Positions 56,501-64,000 of a stretch of 64,000 nucleotides of DNA are shown one piece after another. Position 1 is the first letter of the stretch. Every line of letters starts with the position of its first letter. The notes below the pieces were generated by a model, which was not told the origin of the DNA, searched no databases, and worked only from the letters and a program-made list of their open reading frames with translations. This DNA comes from Symsagittifera roscoffensis (taxonomy: Eukaryota > Xenacoelomorpha > Acoela > Convolutidae), in the NCBI RefSeq assembly GCF_963678635.1, contig NC_087064.1, positions 68,560,025 through 68,624,024 of the forward strand, written 5' to 3'. Both the position numbers and the translations under genes were made by a program.

Positions 56501-59109
56501 GTTTTCTAGAAAATTAGGATGATAATTTAGGATAATGTTTAAGCGATATATTGCATTTTAGAAGAGCTAAGTTTCCATCTCAACTTTCTTTTAATTGCGA
56601 CTGTACACAGGAGCAAAGTTGTTTGAAAGTACTCTACTACATTTTCTTGCCTTGCTCCGATCACAATTCAAGATGCTCCGATCACAATTCAAGATCCTAT
56701 GGACAACTCAGTGTACCTGTCAAATGCATAATAAGCACAATCGAATTTTAAATTAGTATACACCCATCAAGGTCCTATAATTTGAGTCCCAACTAAAAGT
56801 TAACGTGCTTCTATGAGTAATGCCAAAATGTTGACAATATGCTTTTAGGTCTAACGAATCTAACCCAAGTTAAATAACCCAAAACTGCACATTTTTACGC
56901 CTGAAATTAGTTTACCACTCACTTGAGCACGTAAAAAACCAAATGACAAAGTCTAATTAACCTAAAACAACCGTTTTTTACCGATAAGCTGCTCAACGTC
57001 ATCGATATTGCCAACTATTTGTCAGCACCTGTAAATCAATTTACCTTTTCGTAGCAGCTGAAGTATCTGCACTTTGTTCAAGACTGGGCGCGAAGAAATC
57101 TGAGGATGTTGGGTTGGAGGTGTTGTCGAAATATATCCTCACACTCTCATTGGACACAAGCAGCACAGCCGGTCTGGGACAGGACATGAGGTATGTCTGG
57201 ACGTAGGCCCACACACACTGACGCAACTGTTCCTTCTCTTGTGGTCTGCCAGTGAGAGCGTCGTGGAATGTGTTTATGAATTTGCGGGGATCACAACTCG
57301 CCAGACTACGCAAGGCTTAAAACAAATTAACTTAAAGCTGTGAAAAATTTCACAAAATCAAGCATGGTCAGAAAGTAACCAGATAGCCTGCAATCAAATT
57401 TCCGTAATTTTTTGCTTTAATCGCATATTGACTGAATTTTCATAATTTGAGAGAAGGTTCCGGAAATTTGATACAATCAATCAAATATTTCAACCGAAAG
57501 GAAAATGATAGAATTAAAAGATCATCCAGAGTAAGGCTGGTCTAGAGTTCCTTGAAAGCTCTTCACGTCAAATTTGATCAGAGTATGTACTCTACCTTAC
57601 TTCTGTTACCTATTGGTATCGGTAGCGTTGCGAGTGCACTCTTATTGCTCCTGGAAACCTGTTCCCACAGCTGGAAACTGGGATACGCATCCTCTCCGTC
57701 CCCCTCCCCCTCCCCTTTTAGAGCCCCACAGACTGACTTGAAGGGGTCGAGAGTATGCCCCCCAGGTGAAGATGAGAGGGAGGCGGCGGCGGAGGATCCC
57801 CTGTGCATGAATTGAGTGAGGAGGGCTAGGAATGTGTCCACATGTCGCAGACTCACGTCTCCTTCCTCTTCTTTCCTGTAATCATAGATGAAGAAATTCT
57901 CTGGTGTTAACTTGACATCAATTACGTTTGAACAACATTTATAAATATATAATGCACTAGAGAGGACAGCTAGCGAATACACGGGGATCACATGCTTTGC
58001 TGACCAAATCTCAAATTAACAACATGGCGAATGGATTTTTATTTACATGGTAATTACTTCTGTCACAACGTGCACATAACCAAAACCGAATTAAGCGATG
58101 CAATTAACGATTTGTCTCATTCTTTTATCCAAGAACATTTATCCGCGGTGAATAAGAAAAAGACGCTGCTTTAAAAACGTTTCACTCCAACTTTACATTC
58201 AAATTATAAAATGAACACTAGAGCTTAATTTCTACTCCACTTCTAATTCTTCTAAATATTCACATTTTATAATCGAGTTCTGGCCATTTCTACACTCATT
58301 GTGATCTTTCATAATTATAAAAACCAAGTTTTTTCCTGAGACTAGCCTGACAATGAATGAGAAGAGTTGTGTGCAGTCTGTCCTGGATGAGACATTGCTG
58401 GACAAGAGAGACACCAGTTCCCTGCCGCACTCTCTCTTCTTGTCAGTAGATGAAGCAGAAGAGGAGGGGGGTGGTGGTGGGGATGGTAGAAGGAGACAAC
58501 TCCAGTCTATCATGTTCACTTCTCCTGTCAGTCCCATCACCAGACCCCTCTTCACCTGTCTCACTGCACTACAATGTAGTCGAGGCACATCTACCTACAT
58601 ATACGAATATGAATAACAGAGTTTAAACAGTGAAGTTGCAATTTTCAAACACGCAAAAAAGGCAAAATGGAGGCTTAAAATTCTAAGAAAACACTAAAAT
58701 AAGTGAGTGAGCTTCGAAAAAGAAGTAGCCACTATGGGATTCAAACCACCGAAAAGCACATGAAATAGCCAAAAAGCAAGTGTTTTTCATAAAAAGTGCA
58801 AAAATTGAGTCCCGACATCGTATTTGAGCAGAATATAACACTTGGCCAAGAACAAAAGTAAGACCGAAACCCCTCAAGGCTCTACTTTAACCCTTCTAAG
58901 ATCAACACTCTTTTTTTTCATCGGAGCTAAGACAAGTATTTACCTCACTTACTATTTTCTTCCTACGTTTATTCTTCAATTTACATAGCCAACAAAGAGT
59001 TGGAAAAGCATTAATAAACTAAGGGAACCGTTCGTATGTTTATTCTTCAATTTAAAAAGCCAACAAAAAATTTAAAAAATTGAAAAGCATTAAGACACTT
59101 GCGGAACCG

Positions 59110-59154
<45 letters not shown>

Positions 59155-62100
59155 CACAAGAGCGAAGCGGAGCGTCGCAACAATCGCGATGCAAAAAAAA
59201 ACATTGCGCTCCAAGATAGTGAATGGAAAAAGACAGAAGTCAAAATAACTTAAAAAAATAACTCGGAAAAAGTAATAAAAAAAAACAAATCCAAAAACAA
59301 GGATAGCCGGTTACTGTACGTAGCAAAAACCAATGAACGCAATGAAACTGGTTTATGCAAAAAATTAATCTTTGGAACATCAGAGGCGAAGTTGCACTTG
59401 GCACACAAAATCAAAAATATGACCGATAAAGCTACTGGAAAAAACTGGATGAGTGAAACTTTGAGTCTACAAGACTTCTTAAGTGACGCACCTCAATTAT
59501 GAGTCTACATAATTGCTAAGTGACGCAAGCCAATTATGACGCATTAGCAGTACCAGTCATATTGAAAAAAAAAAAGAAATTTACCAACTAACATGCCTCA
59601 ATTTATAGAGCGGACGCATTTCAACTAAAATACAAAAAGTTCATTAAGAATATCCGACCCTGCCCAGGTTCGAACTCTCTGATTTTACTGCGGCTTTAAT
59701 ATAATTTTTTACTCAAATCAGTCCGATGATTATTTGCGGTACCTGCATTTGCGTGGAAAACAAAAAGGAAAACTAAAACACACCCGAATACAAAAGTTCC
59801 TCCCCATTTTCAATCATCGGAAGAAAAACCTTATGTTTGCATCGGATGATGTTCATAAAAACCTTACAACATATGGAAACCATTAACCGAGCGGCATCAA
59901 GGGCGACAAATTTTGGGGGCGGCGGATTTTGAGATATCATTTTTGGCTGACTGACCCTAAAATTTTTCTAAAGGCGCCAAAATATACTAATTTTGAGGGG
60001 TGAGTTCGCGCGACGAAAAAACGCGATTTTTGGGTCAAAATTTTCCAAAAAGTACCTAAAAACGCCTTTTTTCAAAAATTCGACTGCGGCACAGAACATT
60101 TGGTCAAAATAGGGTCTTTATAGTGGGTTGGTAAAGCTCAGAAAATCAAAGTGGTCGACCTCAAAAAAAGGTCAACAATTTCCGCCCTCCCCCCTTGAGA
60201 AAAACTTAGATCCACCCCTGTTAAACCCACGTCTTAAACTAACAGTTAAGCTCTATTTCAGCGACCGAAAGAGCGCGAATTGACATCCATCTGGCAAATA
60301 AATTTAAAGTCAGTTTCAAAAGCATCAAAAATCTAACCGCCAAAAAATAAAAATGCGCGTGAACCTAATAACAATTCGAACGACCTAAATTTAACTTTCT
60401 TCTGAACTCTAAATAAACATGTTCAATACACTCACCTGTATATTCGTATTTTCTCCCTTTTCATGATTCTCATTCAGTGATTCTTCGCCGTTTGCATTTT
60501 CAGCCGCAATTAGATCCTTGTTCACTCTCCCATCTAAAAAGCAGGCAACAATTTCACACAGCCGTATCGGGATTTAGTAAACATAAGGGATATAAAGATG
60601 CCGTTCAACAAGCAGTGTCTTTCAGAAGCAATTCGAACCCACTACAATTTGAATTTGCCTTTGTTGTTTGGAAAGAAAACTGAAGTTTTCGTACGTCAAT
60701 TCACCAAAATGGTCAAATTTAGTGTATTTTATATTTTACACAGAGGCGAAGCTGCGCTTCGCAACACAAGCGAGGAAAAAGCAAAAAAGATCTCTAAACA
60801 GGCAAAACAAAGTGAAATAAGGAAAAGGTTAAAAAGACACCATGAGAAATTTTTTTGCAAGGCTTGGGGTAACACGTTCTCACGTCTGCTTCATCACCGC
60901 TTGTAATTTTACTAACACTAGCCACCAATAAAGCAGCTGCAGTTTCTATCAAATTGCCAATGCGATGCAGGAAAAACTCGACCAAAAAAACTTTAATTGT
61001 TTCAATGTTCCGGATTTGGATCTCCTACCGGTTGATTAGGATTTCCACATCCTCGTAATCGAGCCACGGAAGCTTGGAAAGAAAACTAGTTGCTCGGCAT
61101 AATCTAGCATAAATTCACATGTTTTAATATTTTGATTAAATTTTGTACTGATACCGAATTGCGCAACTTTGAAAGTTTCAAAAATGCACTTAACGCAAAA
61201 CCCTAGTGAGTTTTCTGCTTAAGTAGGGGATTAGCTGCATATTAAAGCAAAAAACTACTAATCGATCTTTCAACTGAATTCTTTATCTCGGATTTGGCTG
61301 GGTAGTTTCGAAAAAGTTCCGAAAAAGTTGGCTTTTTCTAAATTCACAAAATTTTCTCTACTAAAGCATGGGAATAGTCTCGTCAGTAGGGAAGATTTCC
61401 ACACCCTGATTTTTAGATTGAATCCTTACTATCGGCTTTAGCTAGTAGCTTTCGAGAACAGTACTGAAATTTCTTTAAAAAAACGGTAAAAACTTTTTAT
61501 GGAAATGGATTTTTCGGATGTCCATATCGGCTTTTCTACAAAACAAATTATACAGGAAAAAAACTAAGAACGATGTTAGTTTGAATGAATTATCAACCTC
61601 AGAATCAGCAGGTTAGTTTTTGAAGAAAAAAAAAAGAAATTTCCAAAAATTGGGCAAAGTTTCAAAAATTGTACATTTTCTAAGGCCATATTTTTTCAAA
61701 ACGCAGGGCATAGCCGCTTGCGCTTAGAAGATTCGCATACCACGTGTTTTCTTCCGGTTGAACACCTATTCTCCGATTTTGCAGGGTAGTTTTTGAGAAA
61801 AGTCAAAAAAATTTAAAAATTAACCAAAATGTCAAAAAATGGGCTTGTTTGACGCCATAACTTTTTTCTTCCGAATTTAGGGAATAACCGCTTGAGAAAA
61901 TCTCAATGATTAGTTCTTTAGTTTAAACGTTAATCTCAGATTTATGCATTTATTATTTGAGAAAATGAACAAATTCAAAATCAAATAAGTCAAAAATCCC
62001 CCTACTGAAACTTTCGAAAGCTGTAGAACGTGGTGTAAACTGAAAAGAGACTAGCAAAATATGCAGGCACAGGGAACAGCAGCCATTTTTTCCAATGACA

Positions 62101-62719
62101 CCATTGTTAAGAAAATTAGTTCAGTAGTTTTTGAAGTTTTTGTGAATAGTTCAAAAATTTTCCAAAGGGTCGCAAAAAAACATCCCATACATTTTCATAA
62201 CACCTGTTGTTTTGAAACAGGACCTAACACTAGCCAAAAATAAACCAGCACTAAATGATATTAAATTAACTATGCTTAAATATGATGAAATTGAAATATA
62301 CCAAAAATGCCACTAATGAGCACTTTTATTTGCGACTTAGGTTGGAAAAAAAAGTAAGTTCGAAATAATACACTTGGCTTCGCTTGTGTAATCAGCAATT
62401 TGAATTTTCACGAAATCTACAAGAAAACTAATGTTTGCTATCAAAATCTATCAAAACTAACCTTTTTCCTCATTTGCGGATACCTCAGTGTCACCGTGTG
62501 CTTCTCCGTTTGCGTGCATCCCCTCGATACCCTGCTGTGCTTCCAAATTCTCATCTTTCAGTCCATTTTCATTGGGATCTGATGCGGTTGAATCAGGAGT
62601 CTGATCAATTGTCCTCGTGGTTCCCACTCTAGACTGGGAACTGTAAGAAGCCCCTTTTGCCTTCTGAAGAGCAACCAGAACTCGCACAGTGTTCAGCTCC
62701 TTCATAGTTGTCGGAATTC
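53395..62719 (-). CDS. Host gene 2: eight-exon protein with possible PH-like C-terminal region
   Basis: Minus-strand exons in order: 62719-62462, 60533-60436, 58594-58347, 57875-57610, 57315-57045, 55947-55656, 55361-54825 and 53568-53395. All junction phases agree, giving about 714 residues. The N-terminal portion is acidic, polar and probably disordered. The middle has a conserved-looking domain (VDVPRLHCSAVRQVKRGLVM and GLTGEVNMIDWSCLLLP). The C-terminal half contains RPAVLLVSNESVRIYFDN and CTIPLHQIRSLSLN, and ends with QYLNISFRTAKEKERFVFLL then QKRYDDLVRRRL, a pattern like the last strand and helix of a PH-like fold. I do not recognise the protein; nischarin or STK11IP-type proteins are only a guess. 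The 5' end may lie beyond the window. Confidence 0.65.
53722..54060. repeat. Dispersed repeat family, copy in gene 2 last intron
   Basis: It shares blocks with 47880-48150 and with 62830-63110: AAAGCTCTTTGAATTTCC, TTAACCCAATTTGAGAAA, GCTGGGAAGTCTGA and AACTAGAAGTCGATCACGTTT. No termini were defined. Confidence 0.55.
54061..54824. other. Remainder of gene 2 intron before exon H
   Basis: AT-rich. It contains GGGGGTAGATTGTTCACATGGGCC at about 54415, the reverse of the motif near 13840. The minus-strand frame 54636-54400 is short and unrecognised. Confidence 0.35.
54825..55361 (-). CDS. Gene 2 exon G
   Basis: The acceptor is GATTTGGTTTAG and the donor CTCAAG|GTGATT. It is 179 codons without a stop. 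It includes LMDLKDSIFNNSIRSTVELN, a hydrophobic FPLIILIDHYICC, a polar Ser/Glu/Arg-rich middle and VRTLAQSLEDLSDSMELK. Part of it could in principle be a retained intron, but the frame is open throughout. Confidence 0.65.
55656..55947 (-). CDS. Gene 2 exon F
   Basis: The acceptor TTTCTCCTCTTTCAG is strong and the donor is GTGCCG|GTAAAT. It encodes LGGVLRGGRRVMPLEDAVAS, CLMCTIPLHQIRSLSLN, a Ser-rich insert and VERVMVVATLDASDLQAFSA. Confidence 0.75.
55948..57044. other. Gene 2 intron between exons E and F
   Basis: AT-rich. An 18-bp near-tandem phrase (TGCTCCGATCACAATTCAAGA, twice) lies at about 56655-56693. No other feature. Confidence 0.4.
57045..57315 (-). CDS. Gene 2 exon E
   Basis: The acceptor is GTTTTAAG and the donor AAAAG|GTAAAT. 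It encodes LRSLASCDPRKFINTFHDAL, QLRQCVWAYVQTYLMSCPRP and AVLLVSNESVRIYFDNTS. The last part reads like consecutive beta strands. Confidence 0.75.
57610..57875 (-). CDS. Gene 2 exon D
   Basis: The acceptor is TTTCTTCATCTATGATTACAG and the donor CAATAG|GTAACA. It encodes KEEEGDVSLRHVDTFLALLT, then a low-complexity Ser/Gly/Glu segment and YPSFQLWEQVSRSNKSALAT. Confidence 0.7.
58347..58594 (-). CDS. Gene 2 exon C
   Basis: The acceptor is CGTATATGTAG. It encodes VDVPRLHCSAVRQVKRGLVM, a hydrophobic MIDWSCLLLP, a Pro/Ser run and ELVSLLSSNVSSRTDC. The end fits a GC donor (GTCAG|GCTAGT), which gives the phase exon D needs. The alternative GT at CTA|GTCTCA would pair with a weaker acceptor upstream of exon D. 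Confidence 0.65.
59112..59151. repeat. (TA)n microsatellite
   Basis: About 20 uninterrupted AT dinucleotides. Confidence 0.95.
59162..59178. repeat. GCGAAGC hairpin motif, diverged copy b
   Basis: GCGAAGC-GGA-GCGTCGC followed by AACAATCGCGATGC, parallel to the copy at 32281. Confidence 0.5.
59595..59680 (+). ncRNA. Possible tRNA-derived SINE relic
   Basis: GCCTCAATTTATAGAGCGG resembles a tRNA D-arm/A box (GCTCAGT..GTAGAGCGG), and AGGTTCGAACTCT about 60 bp on resembles a T-arm/B box. The stems are not convincing, so a functional tRNA is unlikely. Confidence 0.25.
59900..60221 (+). mobile_element. hAT-like MITE copy 9, degraded
   Basis: It retains TTGGCTGACTGACCCTAAAA, AAGGCGCC, ATATACTAATTTTGAGGGG and a right end AGATCCACCCCTG. 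The left terminus is eroded. Confidence 0.7.
60436..60533 (-). CDS. Gene 2 exon B
   Basis: The acceptor is CTTTTTAG and the donor ATACAG|GTGAGT is strong. Only one frame is open: GRVNKDLIAAENANGEESLN then ENHEKGENTNIQ. Its two leading bases complete the codon left by exon A. Confidence 0.65.
60534..62461. other. Gene 2 intron between exons A and B
   Basis: AT-rich. It holds the best GCGAAGC hairpin copy at 60746-60762. The 102-residue plus frame at 60598 runs through that repeat and is not a gene. No exon was seen. Confidence 0.4.
60746..60762. repeat. GCGAAGC hairpin motif, copy c
   Basis: A perfect stem GCGAAGC-TGC-GCTTCGC preceded by CAGAG and followed by AACACAAGCGAGG. Confidence 0.6.
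62462..62719 (-). CDS. Gene 2 exon A (first one definable)
   Basis: The acceptor GACTATAATGATTTTAG lies on the minus strand and the donor is AAAAAG|GTTAGT. It encodes TTMKELNTVRVLVALQKAKG followed by a Ser/Thr/Glu/Asn-rich stretch. The Met in TTMKEL could be the start; otherwise upstream exons lie beyond the window edge or in 62.8-64 kb. Confidence 0.6.
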
Positions 62720-62829
62720 CTAAAATCATTATAGTCAAGACGCTGGAAAAAAAATCACGAGAAACAAAAATACCGACAAAAATTCTACCACAAAGCGAAG
62801 CTGCACTTCACAAAAATAATAGCCAAAAA

Positions 62830-64000
62830 ACATTTGGCAAAGAGTCATGAACGCAAGTAAAGCAGAAAAAAAACAGACTCAATTTTTAAAAATGCTTCAA
62901 CTTTCAATATTAAAGAAAAAACTGATAGCCTTAAAGCTCTTTCGATTTCCTGATCAAGTAATGGTTGACACTATTTAGATTAAATTAACCCAATTTGAGA
63001 AAGCTGAATCTATTGGTAGAAACTTTTCTTTCGCTGGGAAATCTGATAATGAAATTCCATTTTCGAAACCAGAAGTCGATCACGTTTGTTGTGAACTTTA
63101 TACTTTGGCTGCTATTGTTGTTGTTGCAGTTGCCTCGTCGAGAGGCAGTGCATTAATTTTCATTATTTCGGTCATATATCATTATAAATAGTCTTCGTTT
63201 TCGCTTGGAATGGTTAGTTCGTAAGTTCAGTACTTCTTGAGAGAAGGTTGATATCTTAGTTGGGTTAATTTACAGTACTTCCAGTGGAAGATTCTTAATT
63301 TCGTCGTCTCTTTCAAGTCTTTCACTGCTGCTCCCGGGTGCCTTTGAGTTAAAGGGTGCATCTGGGTTAAGGGGGGCCATCCGATTCCAGTAACTGAGAC
63401 GTTTGATGCTTCTGGTAGCGACGCCCATTTCAGTGAATCACCAAGCCGTCAAACGGGAAAATGATAGCACAGCTATGGTTGTGGTGTATTATTTCGTCTA
63501 TAACGTATCTACGGAAGAGCAGAGAGAGGAACGTTTTTGGTTTCATAGCCGAAGCTATGAGCCAGTGTTGAGTCGACACTGGTCATCAAAAGCGAGTTCG
63601 ACTGATATGCTTGAAGGCTGATCCAAACTGAGGAAGACAGAAGCCGCGACAGGATTGGACCAGAGTGAGAGTAGTGAGTGAAGTAGGGTTTTGGGGACAT
63701 TGAAAGAGGTGGTTGGTATCGTGTGGGGTGTTAAAGAACTTGGAACGTTCGTTTGAGACACTTGGGTCAATTATGTTGAGGTAAGAAAGAAGGGGGGTAA
63801 TTGCCGGAGCGTAGTTGAGCTAGGCTGGACCGGGTCTTGCGACTCAAAGATAGTTCAACTTGCTGTTCGATAACGGAGCATGCTTTCTTTAACAAAGGAA
63901 ATGAACTGAACGTTTATTTGCGAATTAGGTTATATATAAAAAAGAAGGTTCGTAATAATACACTTAGATGATCGCCAGTGTAAATAGTAAAAAAAAAATT
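62830..64000. repeat. Dispersed repeat, apparently interrupted by an insertion
   Basis: 62830-63110 matches the family at 53722-54060. The continuation of that family (CTTTCAACAAAGGAAA.GAA.TGAAC) reappears at 63885, so 63115-63880 looks like an insertion. The inserted part has TATAAATAG at 63183 and no recognised coding sequence; an LTR is one possibility. Confidence 0.4.

Larger units (their letters stand above)
58595..60435. other. Gene 2 intron between exons B and C
   Basis: It contains a (TA)n microsatellite, GCGAAGC hairpin variants, a tRNA-like relic and a degraded hAT-like MITE, listed separately. The rest is AT-rich with no gene. Confidence 0.4.

Overview
The window is from the nuclear genome of an AT-rich invertebrate animal. 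The evidence is two intron-rich protein genes with spliceosomal introns of tens of bases to 15 kb, GC-richer exons in AT-rich introns, and metazoan-type transposons (BEL/Pao, Tc1/mariner, hAT-like and Mutator-like MITEs). I cannot name the species. There is no bacterial-style operon, CRISPR array or rRNA gene.

Host gene 1 runs on the + strand from 2363 to 40959. I could chain ten exons (2363-2582, 2981-3147, 3492-3610, 18932-19082, 20012-20118, 21476-21672, 22586-22782, 24571-24749, 31952-32091, 40605-40959) with matching reading phases. They encode a polytopic membrane protein of about eight hydrophobic segments, with a Gly/Ser-rich N-terminal tail and a long Asn/Gln-rich C-terminal tail. 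Host gene 2 runs on the - strand from 62719 down to 53395. Eight exons with consistent phases encode about 714 residues ending in a region that looks PH-like. The two genes converge on a repeat-filled interval of about 12 kb.

The introns of gene 1 are packed with mobile DNA: an apparently intact Tc1/mariner element with DD35E spacing (3694-5024), a decayed BEL/Pao element on the - strand (about 5463-12520), a Mutator-like MITE (13155-13519), a partial tandem duplication that copied part of exon 4 (14463-15710 against 15712-19090), a Tc1-ended foldback element carrying a GC-rich repeated module (16463-18161), a family of roughly 420-bp hAT-like MITEs with 8-bp target duplications (seven or more copies), an LTR-like repeat pair (29500-31250), and a full-length BEL/Pao element with identical 148-bp LTRs and a 1919-residue open polyprotein (32370-39762).

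Downstream of gene 1 there are two high-identity tandem arrays: three units of exactly 1260 bp (42383-46141), each carrying a Mutator-like MITE, and about 2.1 units of a 2.3-kb repeat (48161-53028). Gene 2 introns hold a (TA)n microsatellite, copies of a short GCGAAGC hairpin, and further dispersed repeats.

The most interesting points are the exon-4 partial duplication with its breakpoint inside the exon, the MITE inserted 24 bp from the exon-8 acceptor, the candidate GC-AG introns, the recently inserted BEL element with unusual LTR termini, the foldback composite at 16.5-18.2 kb, and the MITE-bearing 1260-bp array. Exon boundaries were deduced by eye from splice motifs and phase and need transcript support.
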